From: Ensifer sp. WSM1721
GTDB taxonomy: Bacteria > Pseudomonadota > Alphaproteobacteria > Rhizobiales > Rhizobiaceae
Reading direction: 5' to 3'
DNA length: 64,000 nt
Assembly: GCF_000513895.2 (NCBI RefSeq)
Contig: NZ_CP165784.1
Span: 1 to 64,000 of the forward strand
Positions 9,184-18,900 of this stretch are shown piece after piece. The position numbers and the translations under genes were made by a program. Below the pieces are notes generated by a model. It saw only the letters and a list, made by a program, of their open reading frames with translations, ran no database searches and was not told the DNA's origin. Within the stretch, counting starts at the first letter, position 1. The number at the start of each line of letters is the position of its first letter.

Positions 9184-9202
9184 TAGCTAGGCTGTCTAGC
9201 TA
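9184..9202 (-). promoter_or_regulatory. Operator of the Phd-PIN module
   Basis: A perfect inverted repeat TAGCTAG-N5-CTAGCTA lies 15-34 bp upstream of the antitoxin start and abuts an AT-rich TATATAAT-like segment (9201-9208). This is the usual arrangement for Phd-type autorepression. Confidence 0.65.
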
Positions 9203-9390
9203 TATAATCTTCTTTGCCGACGGAAAGAAGCGCAAATGGCCGTCGATTGCAGCGATTTTTTCGGCAATCGCCGGGCTCCACTCTATAAAGAGCAAAACGA
9301 ACGATAAGGCAAACTTATCAGTCGTTCTAAATTAAAGACAAGCGGTGCGGTTTATACGACAATGGGTGGCAGAAACTGCACACATGATAT

Positions 9391-10356
9391 ATGCTGCGCG
9401 GCATGGATTCGCTCGCCAACCCCGCTGCTTCGATCTCTCTGCCGCCCGCCCAGTTGCCGGCTTGGGCGTTGCCGCGCGGGCGCGAACTGACGGAAGCGGA
9501 CGCCGCCTTCGTCGCCGGCATCGCCCTGAAATGCTTGGATGATTTGGTTCGTAGCGAACCGATTTGGGCCGGCTGCTGGCGCGCGCGCCAGGCTCTGAAA
9601 TGCGCCACGGCGGCCGTGCGGCTGATGGGCCGCAATGAGGACGAAGCAGCGCTGCGCGACGCCGTGCTGCTGACCGCGGCGGGCGACGATCCCGGTCCCG
9701 CCGGAAAGGTGTTTTCGGCCTACAAAAGAATCGCCAGCCGAAAACCCGGCTTTTCCTCGAAAGGCGTGGCCGAGCTGGCCGATCTGCTCGGGCTGGCCTG
9801 GGACAACCGGCTGGCGGCCGCCATCGACCACCTCGACGATGCCCTGCAGTCCGGTCGTCCCGCGCCGTTCGCCGCCGCGGACTTGGTGAGCGCGATCCAT
9901 GCCGCGCGCCCGGATGCCGAGCCGCTCGCCTGGGCGCTGGCTGACCTGCTAATCGCCGCGCTGCTGAAATGGGACCGGCCCGTGCCGCTGCTGATGGCGG
10001 AGCGTTATGGGCCGGCCTTCCGGACGCTCGGGGGCAGGGGACGCGTGCGGCCGGGCGAACCCGCTTTCCCGCGCGCCGTCTGTCTAGCCCTGGTCGAAGG
10101 AGCAGGCAGCGCCCTGCGGTTGGCCGGCGAGATCGCGCGACGGGCCGACGTCCTTCTGACCGTGGCGCCGAAGATTCGGACGAAGGGTGCCGCGCCGGTG
10201 ATCCAGACGCTGCTCGAGGAGGATGCCGTGCCGGCGTCGGCGCCCGGCAGCGATCTGTCCCGCTGGGCCGCGACCCGGCTGTTCGAACGGCTCGAAGGAT
10301 TTGGCGCCGTGCGGGAACTCTCCGGCCGCCCGTCCTTCCGGATTTACGGTTTGTGA
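9391..10356 (+). CDS. DUF1403 family protein
   Basis: This 321-residue protein matches the DUF1403 family, which is known mainly from alphaproteobacterial plasmids and chromosomes beside scpB. The sequence is Ala- and Arg-rich and mostly helical. It has the conserved opening [21 protein letters not shown] and a terminal winged-helix-like segment around [21 protein letters not shown]. No catalytic motif is evident. It ends 2 bp before the scpB start, so the two are co-translated and likely co-functional. The function is unknown; the partner suggests a role in chromosome or plasmid organisation (inference). An internal Met at 9403 is an alternative start. Confidence 0.85.
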   Translation: MLRGMDSLANPAASISLPPAQLPAWALPRGRELTEADAAFVAGIALKCLDDLVRSEPIWAGCWRARQALKCATAAVRLMGRNEDEAALRDAVLLTAAGDDPGPAGKVFSAYKRIASRKPGFSSKGVAELADLLGLAWDNRLAAAIDHLDDALQSGRPAPFAAADLVSAIHAARPDAEPLAWALADLLIAALLKWDRPVPLLMAERYGPAFRTLGGRGRVRPGEPAFPRAVCLALVEGAGSALRLAGEIARRADVLLTVAPKIRTKGAAPVIQTLLEEDAVPASAPGSDLSRWAATRLFERLEGFGAVRELSGRPSFRIYGL

Positions 10357-10358
10357 CG

Positions 10359-11045
10359 ATGGCAGGACGGAGCGCTGGCAATACACGTCGTGGAAGCAAA
10401 TCGCGGTCGGAGGATGAAATCCTCTATGACCGTGAACTTGAGGACCTGCCGCCGGAGCTGCGCTGGCGCGAATGGATGTTGCGTGTCGAGGCGGTGATCT
10501 TCGCCTCGGCCGAGCCGGTGAGCCGCGAGACGCTCGCGCGGGTCATTGGCCGCGATTGCAGCATCGACCTGCTGATCGACGATCTCCAGGAAGAACTGCG
10601 CGATCGACCCTATGAACTGGTTGCCGTCGCCGGCGGCTGGCAGCACCGTACCCGGGCGCGCTTCGGCGAAACCATCCGCGCTTCCACCGCACCGACGCTC
10701 TCAGCGGTCGCGGCGTTGTCGGAATTCGAGGCGATGGTGCTCACGGCGGTGGGATATTTTCAGCCGGTCACCCGCGGAGAGCTGTCAAAGATCTTCGGTA
10801 AGGAGGTCAGTCGCGACACCATCGCTGCGCTTCGTGGTACGGGGTTTCTGTCGTCCGGGCCGCGCAGCCCGACGCCCGGCGCGCCCTATACCTACGTCAC
10901 GACAAAGCATTTCCTTTCGGCCTTCGGGATGGAGACGCTGCGCGACCTACCCGACATCGAGGCACTTGAGGATGCGGGGCTGCTCAGTCGGCATTCTGTT
11001 CAGAATGAGCCGCTTTCGGCCGAGGCGGACGTTGATGGGGAATAA
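10359..11045 (+). CDS. scpB: ScpB-like segregation and condensation protein
   Basis: This 228-residue protein has two winged-helix domains typical of ScpB, the kleisin-associated subunit of the SMC-ScpAB condensin. The conserved pattern ELRWREWMLRVEAVIFASAE lies near residues 35-55, and GGWQHRTRARFGETIRAS near 110. It starts 2 bp after the DUF1403 gene. It carries a longer N-terminus than chromosomal ScpB, and no scpA or smc lies in the window, so it may be a plasmid-borne paralogue working with the DUF1403 protein rather than with the housekeeping condensin. Confidence 0.88.
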   Translation: MAGRSAGNTRRGSKSRSEDEILYDRELEDLPPELRWREWMLRVEAVIFASAEPVSRETLARVIGRDCSIDLLIDDLQEELRDRPYELVAVAGGWQHRTRARFGETIRASTAPTLSAVAALSEFEAMVLTAVGYFQPVTRGELSKIFGKEVSRDTIAALRGTGFLSSGPRSPTPGAPYTYVTTKHFLSAFGMETLRDLPDIEALEDAGLLSRHSVQNEPLSAEADVDGE

Positions 11046-11085
11046 GGTTGCCAACTACCGCGTGCGGAGTATCCCGGTAGCTGTG

Positions 11086-11684
11086 CTACATTTGGACCTC
11101 GCCGGCTCCGTTCAGCGAGGAGATGTTGCGGCGAAGCACATCTGAAAATTTCTTCAACCCGTTTTGCTCAAGCGCGTCGACGAACGCTTCAACCGATGGC
11201 GTTGTCTTGCGCAGATTGCGCCGCGCACGTCGGACGCTGGAGATGAGCGCATCGGGAAACGCCGCATGGAGATCGGTCAGGAAATCATCCGGCGACTGAC
11301 TGGTTACACCGTAGGGAAGGAGGTCCCGCTTTGGAAAATCCTTGAGGTTCCAGGTGACGATGACGGAGGCTTCCCGGCAATGGCGGCTGCGAGCACATGC
11401 CGATCGTCAGGGTCAGGTAGTTTGAGATTCGCGACCAACGGGCGATAGTTCGCCACGTCTGCGTCCGGCAGGACGGCCTTCATCCTGTCACGCGTGGCCT
11501 CCAGACGTTCTAAGGGCAAAGCATGAGTATTGGCGGCGAGATTGCGCATCCACTCATCATGGATGTCGTCGGTCCAGCGCGCCTCGACGAGGCCGTCGAA
11601 GGCGCACTGGATCAGGACGTTGCGTAGATGGAAGGGATAGAGGACGCAGGCATCATAGACCGCGACAGGCGGTTTAGAGGCCAT
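11086..11684 (-). pseudogene. PIN-domain toxin, frameshifted
   Basis: From ATG 11684 the frame reads SKPPVAVYDACVLYPFHLR (first acidic residue in YDAC) through PDDRHVLAAAIAG, then diverges and stops at 11304. The adjacent frame restores a normal PIN C-terminus (EASVIVTWNLKDFP, carrying the last catalytic acid) and continues about 95 more residues to a stop at 11086. A single missing base near 11374 accounts for the break (GCCGGGAAG where GCCGGCGAAG is expected). Unless this is a sequencing error, the toxin is dead. The gene overlaps the end of the helix-turn-helix antitoxin. Confidence 0.85.
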
Positions 11685-12120
11685 GGGTCTGAATGAGATC
11701 CTCGGTGTCTTCGGCAAGCGCTTCCATCGCGACCTGTCGGGCGTCGAGCCTGGATTTCAGCGCGAGCACGTCCTTCAGCAAGGCGCGGCGGTGTTTCCCC
11801 ACATAGCGGAACGGCAGGTCGCCCCGATCCATGCGCAGGACGACGAGCGGACGAGAGATGCCGAGAATGGCTGACGCCTCGGTCGGGCTTAATTCCTGGT
11901 CTTCGGCCAGCACCGCGACGCGCTCGCCGCGCAGCATGTGCGCCAGAAGAGCCTCAACTGCCGCGGCGGCCGAGGGCGGAATCGAGAGCGTCCGCTCCTG
12001 GCCGCCTTCGCGGCGAACATGAAGTTCCAGCCTGTCGCCCGCAGTCAACTTCGGCAAGGGCGAGGCTGCTTTACGGTCACGATCCGACAATCCGGCGAAA
12101 TGAACGATCTGGCTGGCCAT
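11674..12120 (-). CDS. Excisionase/MerR-like helix-turn-helix antitoxin
   Basis: This 148-residue protein has a helix-turn-helix segment (ELSPTEASAILGISRPLVVLRMDRGDLP, about residues 76-103) of the excisionase type, followed by RYVGKHRRALLKDVLALKSRLDARQ. Proteins with this build pair with the long PIN toxins such as the broken one that follows with an 11-bp overlap. The ribosome site AAGGAGA sits 8 bp upstream of the start. It is intact although the toxin is not. It likely autoregulates from the promoter at 12141-12169. Confidence 0.85.
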   Translation of the reverse strand: MASQIVHFAGLSDRDRKAASPLPKLTAGDRLELHVRREGGQERTLSIPPSAAAAVEALLAHMLRGERVAVLAEDQELSPTEASAILGISRPLVVLRMDRGDLPFRYVGKHRRALLKDVLALKSRLDARQVAMEALAEDTEDLIQTHGL

Positions 12121-12140
12121 GGTGATGTCTCCTTGGTCGC

Positions 12141-12169
12141 AATATAGTGCGCATCATCGGTAACTGCAA
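12141..12169 (-). promoter_or_regulatory. Promoter of the HTH-PIN module
   Basis: On the minus strand -35 TTGCAG (12169-12164), a 17-bp spacer and -10 TATATT (12146-12141) stand about 20 bp upstream of the antitoxin start. Confidence 0.65.
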
Positions 12170-12322
12170 TAACTGAAACCTTGATGGGTCGATGGCGTCG
12201 GGGGTGATGCGGGTCGCCAGATCGCCGCCGCCAGTTTGACGTCGGGCAATTCCCCAAACCTGATTGAGGATCACCGCTTCGCAGCGCCATTCAATTGAAT
12301 GAAGCTTGGTATTGCGTTGCTA

Positions 12323-13122
12323 TCAAAGAACATGGGCTTCGAGAGGCGGCCGGAGCTCGAAAGCTCTCGCATTCCGGGAGAAGTCGAACAGTCGCACCAG
12401 ACTCCATTCATGTCGCCGAGCGTCTGCGACTTCCAGCTCGTTTCTCGAGATGTAGAAAGGCATGCGCTCCCACCCGTTCGTCGTCTTCACTTCGATGAGA
12501 CGTGGCGACCCATTCGGCGCGAAACTGGCAATATCATAGCCAAGACCATCACCGTCTTCCTGAGATACCCAACGGACCCTCGCTGCCAGATCCCTTCGAC
12601 CTGAGGCTTGAAGATGTGCGCGTTCATGATGGAAAACACGCTCTTCGCCGGCCTTTCCGAGGGAACGGTTTCTCTCATCCCTTCCCGCCACATCAAATCT
12701 GCGGGCAATTGCTTCGAGCTGTGACAGTTCGGCCGGAGGAGGAGCATTCTGCATCGTCGGCGGCACACCGAAGAACAGCGTTGGCGCATCAGCAAAACCC
12801 TGTGCAACCTTGGCCTGCGCTTAAGGCCTCAAACGACGGGTTCTTCGCGACCCATCTCGAAACGGCTTCCGCCAGAGACATCTGGAAATTGAAGCGAGGC
12901 TGATAGCCTTGGATAAACGGGAGCCCAAAGCCGACCAGGGCAGCCGAGATGTTGCAGTTCTTGAACTCGATCGAGCCCTTGGGTCGCCCAAGTAACTGCT
13001 GAAGGGTCCTGTTGGTCATCGCCTTGTGTGTGGGCCCGACCAGCCAGATCATCCCTCAGCATTTCAAAATAGACGGCGACGATTGCGTCGTTTTCCTGAT
13101 CGGACCAGCTTTCAGCGTTCAT
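12323..13122 (-). pseudogene. DUF3883-domain protein, frameshifted
   Basis: Three minus-strand frames join into one protein. The first (from ATG 13122) gives WSDQENDAIVAVYFEMLRDD up to about 13025. A second frame gives TNRTLQQLLGRPKGSIEFKN and VSRWVAKNPSF to about 12805. The third gives AQGFADAPTLFFGVPPTM and then the DUF3883 core YDIASFAPNGSPRLIEVKTT and PFYISRNELEVA to 12323. DUF3883 resembles a PD-(D/E)XK-type nuclease fold and occurs in defence-related proteins. At least two frameshifts interrupt it, so it is a decayed gene. Confidence 0.8.
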
Positions 13123-13251
13123 GCCGCCAGGCTATGTCGGCCTAGGTGCTTTGTCACCGGGAATATACGATAACTTGTACCCTGCGGTAGACACACGTCG
13201 TCTCGAACCTGCTCGAGAGTTCGGATTTTACGTACGGAGCGGAAGATCCAG

Positions 13252-13575
13252 TTACGCAAGCATCTGCAGCCCGTGTTTCTGCACCAGCGACAGAAGCTTG
13301 AGCGCCGGCCCGCTCGGCCGCTTGGCGCCAGTTTCCCATTTCTGGACCGTCGACTGGCTCGTGTTCAGATAACGGGCAAAGACCGGCTGGCTAACATGAT
13401 TCTTCTCGCGGAGCGCCTTGATCTCGTCAGGCGTCAGTTCCCGCGGTATCACAAGGCAATCTTCATCGAAGGTCCGCATCGTTTCCTTGTCGATGGTCCC
13501 GGCGGCGAACATGCCTTCGACCGCACTATGGATTGCTTCGAAGGCATCACTCTTGAACTTGCGTTTAGTCGCCAT
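13252..13575 (-). CDS. HigA/NadS-like XRE antitoxin
   Basis: This 107-residue protein carries an XRE helix-turn-helix (TPDEIKALREKNHVSQPVFARYLNTSQSTVQKWE, about residues 48-82) of the HigA/MqsA C-terminal type, with the typical tail RPSGPALKLLSLVQKHGL. It belongs to the toxin-first type II modules: the broken RelE/HigB-like toxin gene lies immediately upstream and overlaps by about 11 bp. The antitoxin itself is intact and may still bind the palindrome at 13909-13929. Confidence 0.85.
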   Translation of the reverse strand: MATKRKFKSDAFEAIHSAVEGMFAAGTIDKETMRTFDEDCLVIPRELTPDEIKALREKNHVSQPVFARYLNTSQSTVQKWETGAKRPSGPALKLLSLVQKHGLQMLA

Positions 13576-13889
13576 GGTCTATCTCCAACAGGGCACCGAT
13601 CTCGAGTTCCGCTTCCAGGTCGGTTTTGTCTTGCAACGGTAGAGATCGGCGAGCTTCCGGAAATGCCAGAAGCTCGTCGTCATCGATGTTCGCCCGATCC
13701 TTCTTGGCGAAGAGATAGGCGAACACCCAGAACTCTCCAGCCTTTGTTGTCGTTGAGCCGCTTCTTGAAGACGCCACCGCCGAGATCGTCGGCCTGTCCA
13801 AGGGCAACCTGACGGATTGCCTTCGACAGCGCCTTGTCGGAGATTCGCGCTTTCTTCGCCGCCTTGGCGAACCACCCTGTTTTGAACAC
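13565..13889 (-). pseudogene. RelE/HigB-like toxin, multiply frameshifted
   Basis: From ATG 13889 the frame reads FKTGWFAKAAKKARISDKAL and LGGGVFKKRL, the N-terminal half of the DUF4258/RelE-HigB toxins that precede this antitoxin type. It then shifts near 13745 into a frame with EFWVFAYLFAKKDRANIDDD, shifts again through RKLADLYRCK, and ends in a third segment TDLEAELEIGALLEIDHGD at 13565. At least three shifts separate pieces that would together make a normal toxin of about 108 residues. Confidence 0.8.
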
Positions 13890-13908
13890 TCGTTCTTGAC
13901 ATCTGTTT

Positions 13909-13929
13909 ATATAGCACTAAGTGCTATAT
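13909..13929 (-). promoter_or_regulatory. 21-bp palindromic operator
   Basis: A perfect inverted repeat with 10-bp arms (ATATAGCACT and AGTGCTATAT) around one central A lies 20-40 bp upstream of the broken toxin gene. It is a good candidate for the operator of the toxin-antitoxin module, bound by the XRE antitoxin. Confidence 0.7.
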
Positions 13930-13951
13930 CCATCAAGGTTTGAAAGGGAAG

Positions 13952-15255
13952 TTATGCTGCCTCCCATACCTGATTCAGAATCCGGGCAGCAAGGGCGGCC
14001 TTGTCCTGAGGCAGAAAACGCCCGTAGTGCTGCTGCACCACATCCGGCGTGTCCTGGATCGCATAGCTTGCCTGTTCGCAGGATCCCGTCTGCTTGAGGA
14101 TGTGGGTCGCCAGAATGTCTCGAAGATTGTGAGGGCCGTGCGGCAGCAAGCCTTTGATAGCGCCGCGACCGGTGTAAGGATTGTAGATCCCGTATCGCTG
14201 GATCACGGTCCGCCAGGCTTCGTAGAACTTGGTGGAGTCGTATGCCGCATCCAGACTGGTTGTCTTCACCGTCTTGACGAAGAGCGTGCCGGGATCTTTT
14301 GCCGGGCCGAGCAGCACACCGCGATGACGATCGATATAGGCTTCGAGGTACTTGTAGAGGTCGAGCAGGTCCGGCAGGATCAACCGGAACGGCTTCTGCC
14401 CGAAGAAGCGTGCCGATGAAACGCATCGCAGGCGCCATGCCAGTCGCGAGCAGCAAACTCGATCTCCTCCGGTGCGATCAATCCTTCGGTCGGTCGTACA
14501 TTCCTCAAGAGCTCGGGATGCTGGCGGATCCAGCCAACCTCCGAGCGGGTCAGCGCCTGAGCAACCATCAACATGTCTTCTTCCCATTTGGGGTAGAATC
14601 CACGGCGCTGTTCTCGCCATTGCAAATACCAGTCCCAGACGCCGGGGAAGATCAGCAGGCCGAAGGTCCGTTGGCTGAGTGGCACGCCTCGGCCTTTGAC
14701 GACACCTGCGGGTGAGGCGGCCAGCGCTCCGAACATCAGGCCAAGATGTTCGATCTTCTGCGATGCGGTTTCCTCGCCCCACACCCCGTTCCGCTGGAAG
14801 CCAATCGCCGTCAGTGTCGAGGTCTTGAACCAGATCAGGTCAGCCATTTCCATTGCGAGTCGCGGCGGTGCATCACGACGCCTGACAGGAGATCAGGATC
14901 TTCGAATGGTTCGGCGACATTTTGGTTCGCGCTGGTTGCCAAGGTGGCTCGAGGCGGCAGCGCTGTTCCGCCATAGGTGACGCCTGGAAAGCGGATCGCG
15001 TAACGCTGTTTGCTGGCTGCAGCCTGGTAGCGTCGATAGTCGGTCGAGCCCGAGACGATGACCCGGCGCACCCAGTCGAGGATCTCCTCCCGCTTGGTGA
15101 ACGGCAGACTGCTGAAATCGTCAGGAAGGTGCACCGCAATTCTTCGCCGCTCGGCCGGGCTGATATCACCAAGGTCGTGACCATGGAGAGAGCGGGACTG
15201 ATGAGGCAGTTTTGCCTTGAAGTATCCTGCCGGCAGCCGATCGCGAGCATGATAC
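13952..15255 (-). pseudogene. Integrase-like protein, decayed
   Basis: Three minus-strand frames look like parts of one large recombinase-like protein. The first lies at about 15255-14855 (PFTKREEILDWVRRVIVSGS, SKQRYAIRFPGV). The second lies at 14853-14415 (FPGVWDWYLQWREQRRGFYP, EIEFAARDWHGACDAFH). The third lies at about 14415-13952 (FRLILPDLLDLYKYLEAYI, then LLPHGPHNLRDILATHILKQ and DVVQQHYGRFLPQDKA). The last part contains a tyrosine-recombinase-like H-N-L-R and a Tyr after HVV-type spacing. Frameshifts near 14415 and 14850 inactivate it. The start is unclear because it runs into the LysR relic. Confidence 0.65.
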
Positions 15256-15870
15256 ACCCGCCATCCAAAGCGCGGGCGGCATAAATATCCCGCACGATGG
15301 CGAGGCCCTAGCCGGCAATGACGCCCTGGATCAGCAATGCGTCGTCAGCGTAGCTCGGCCCCTTCGTCGCGTTGCGAGCCGGCTTGACGCCCTGCGCTTC
15401 GAGCCAGGCCGGCCAGTCGGCCCGGTCGCGATCCTGCAGGAGCGGATAGCAGGCATTCGGCCGGATCGTTCAAAGGGCCATCGAGCAGGAGCGACGGGCT
15501 TGCGACCGCCACGAACCGAGGCGAGAACAGCAACGCGGCATCGAGGCCGGGATAGTCGCCGGAACCGTGCCGGATTGCCACGTCCACCATGCCGCTCGCC
15601 ATGTCCGCGAGCTGCACCGAGGTCTCAATTCGAATCTCGATCTCGGGATGCTGCGAAGCGAAGCCGCCGAGGCGTGACATAAGCCAGCAGGCGGCAAAGG
15701 AGGGCGTGGTGCTGACGACCAGCGAACGCGGCCCCGGCCGGCGATCCTCGAATAGCTGCACGGCCGCGTCGATCTGCTCGAAGCCCGGCGCGACCTTGCC
15801 GAACTGGCGCAGGCCATGGTCGCCGAAACGCTAAAGGTGACGCCGCGGGCGGCGCTCCGGATCGTCGAGA
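15256..15870 (-). pseudogene. LysR-family regulator, decayed (GcvA-like)
   Basis: Minus-strand frames near 15870-15770 give a weak LysR N-terminal trace. At 15761-15440 the substrate-binding half is clear (RSLVVSTTPSFAACWLMSRL, EIEIRIETSVQLADMASGMV, VDVAIRHGSGDYPGLDA). The frame shifts near 15445 into YPLLQDRDRADWPAWLEAQG and then meets an in-frame TAG before GLAIVRDIYAARALDGG. The helix-turn-helix is not recoverable. It is a GcvA-type LysR relic whose 3' end abuts the integrase-like relic. Confidence 0.75.
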
Positions 15871-15957
15871 AGCTTGGGCTGCGCGAGATGACCGGCAGGG
15901 GGAGGTTTCGGGCATGGGGGGTACGATGAAAAAATGAACGAGTGAACGAGAATTCAG

Positions 15958-18900
15958 CTACGAGATGGGCCTGTTCTCGTGATGTACCCAGACGATTTCA
16001 CCACTGCTCAGGTAGACGATAGCGCCTCGGGTTGCGCCAGTTGCTGACAAATAATCGAGCAGCTGTCGCGTGTGAGACTGGCGGACGGCACGGCCGGGGT
16101 TCACATCCGACTTCCAATCGATCGCGGCATCAATCCGCCCTTCCACGACCGCCAATGCATCGGCCCGACCGGAAATAAGACCGTCCTCATCGGTCGCCCA
16201 GATCGCAATTTCGGGAACAAGATAAGGCCTCATCTCGGCTATCGGTGGCAAAGCGAGTGCGCGCAGCGCAGCGGCCGCCATTTCGGCAGGGTCAGGCAGC
16301 GGCTCCTCGACATTGGTTCCGGAGGTCAATTGATCGAGCAACTGGCTAGCCCGGGAAATGCTCGCGTCGAGCTCCTCATTGAGTTCACCTGTGAGAAGCT
16401 CCTCCATTAACTTGTGCAGGATTACGCCGCGGCGCGCCCCGGCGCCGGTAACCTCAAGACGTTCAGCATGGCTCTCCAGAATGATGACCCCGTCAAACGG
16501 GTCCGCGAGATGGTCGCCGTCATGCTCGCTCGGTCGATGCCAGATGAGCGGCGGTGCTGCCTTCTCGACCGAGCGCTGTTCGGCAGCAAATGCTTCAGAC
16601 GACTGCTCATTCGCTGTAGAGGGGGATTGCGGGGCGTCCACCGGTTTGAATGGCGAGAGATCCAACTCCGGAAGGTCGCGCTGGCGGAGATCGATGGAGC
16701 TGAACCAGGAATCCTTGGATGCCTGAGGTATATAGGGAAGCAACAGAAACTCCCGCGCGCGAGTGCACGCCACATACCATATCCGCTCCCGCTGATTGGC
16801 ATCCTCCAGGCCTTCCGCCGCACGCGCAGCGGCTAGCTCCGGCGGAGCGATCCCGCCGAGCATCCAATGCAGACTGTTATCCGACTGCCGGTGCACGAAT
16901 TGATCTGGTCGGTAGAGTTCAGTTGTCGAATTCACCAGGATCACGACCGGCCATTCCAAACCTTTCGCGCTGTGGATGGTGACAATCTCCACAGCATGGT
17001 CCGCTGCGTCGAGGCGCCCTTCGGGTGCACGGGCTCTACGCTCCCAATCATTTTGAAGGTCGCGGACGAAGGCACGTAGGCCGGCAACCGCATAACTGCG
17101 CGCTCTTTCGATTAGCGCGTCAAGATTGGCCAGCGCGCGAGCGTTGCGGCTGCCATGCCGTGCCGCCACGATGACACGAACGTTCAGCCGCTCCACGGCC
17201 TCCGCCAGGATCATGCTCGGTGTTACGATCGAAGCCCGTCGTCGCAGCCGTTGCAGTTCCAATAGGACCTCTCGCGCCACCTGATGCTGCACGAGTTCGG
17301 GGTCGGTACGGACGGTGAAAAAGGTTTGCTCGTTACCGTCTGGGGAGAGGTGAGCGGTGATATCGAGGAGATCCTGTTCGCTCAAACCGACTAGCGGCCC
17401 CCGCATCAGGGCACCGAAAGCTAGCGTATCGGAGGAGTCCGCAAGAACGCGCAGCAGCGCCAATATGTCCTGGGTCTCCTGGCGCCGCATTAAGGTCTGG
17501 CCAGCTTGCGAGGAGACCGCAATTCCGCGCTGCTCGAGCGCGCGTTCATAACGCCACAGTTCGGTGTGACCCGGGGACAGAAGCGCGATGTCGCCTGCGC
17601 GCAGTGGCATGTGGGTCTTGTCGGCACGTGGAATGCTAACGTTTCCGACCAGGGCGGCGCAGATGTCCGCGACCCGTTTAGCCTCTGCTTCGCGAAAGGT
17701 CTCTGCATAGATGCGTCCGCTAGTTTCGATTTCGATGGTGAACCGCGCAACACGGGGCAGAGTGAGGGACGCATCGACCAGCGTTGATGCGAGAGCGACG
17801 TATCGAGGCTGCGAAGGCTTCGCGAACACGGGTTCGAAGCATGCGTTCACATGGTCTATTATTGGCTTGAGCGACCGGAAATTGGCCGTCACTTCGAGCA
17901 CGGCTCCATGCTCCTGATCTTCGATGAGCCGGCGGCAGAGTTCATATGCTTCGATGTCGGCGCCTCGAAAGCGATAGATGGCTTGTTTCGGATCCCCGAC
18001 CAGAAAAAGCGCTCCAGCCCGCAGCACCGCAGTCTGCCATTGTGCCGGTCGCTCCTCTGTTGCAGCGATCGAGAACAGAATTTCGTTTTGGATGCGGTCC
18101 GTGTCCTGGAACTCATCGACCAGAATGTATCGATAGCGCTGGCCGATCGCCTGACGCACCTCCTCGTGGTCACGGACCAACGACCGAACGTGGATCAAGA
18201 GGTCATCGAAGTCCAAAACAGCCGCCGCTCGCTTACGCTCCTGGTAACTGTCCAGCAACTCTTCAAGCGTGTTTGATAGCGAGCAGACCAACGTGCTTGC
18301 GATGTGACCTATGAGTCCTTTCCACGCAGTGTCGGTCGCGTCGTAACGTGCGCGTATTTGCTGGTTGGCGAGATCTTCTCGATCAGCACCAAAGCCGCTT
18401 GCGACCTCCCTGTATGACTTAAACTCAAGGCCTTTTCCCGCGAAAAGGCGACCAGGTCCACGATCGCAAAGCCGCCATAGGGACGTGAAATCCCTGCTGC
18501 GGGGGATGCAGTCTTGGTAGCGCCCGGCAAGCAGACGCAGTTCATTGGCGATTTCCCGAAGCCAAGCCTCCTCGCCATTACGGCTTGCACACCAGCGATC
18601 GAATTCATCAACGGCCTGCACAAAATCGATGTCGGGTCTGCCGCCGGACGGCGGTGGGACTGGCTTTGCGTCCGGATGCTTGCGACGCAGGACCGCAAGC
18701 TCGCGAATAAGATCCACGACCTGCAGCGGAATTTCCTGCGCCAGCACGACGATAGGGTCGTCCGTGGATGCGTCTGCCGCAAGCCGTCGCGAGAACCATG
18801 CCGAGAGCTCGGCCATGAATAGATTGTCAGCGACGGTGGCATCCACGACTCGAGCTCCCGGATCAAGGCCTGCTTGAACACCGTGACTGCGGATGATCGT

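Noticed and set aside
9332..10399. Minus-strand open frame of 355 codons opposite DUF1403
   Set aside because: It is Arg/Pro-rich shadow sequence with no motifs. The plus-strand DUF1403 gene is coupled to scpB.
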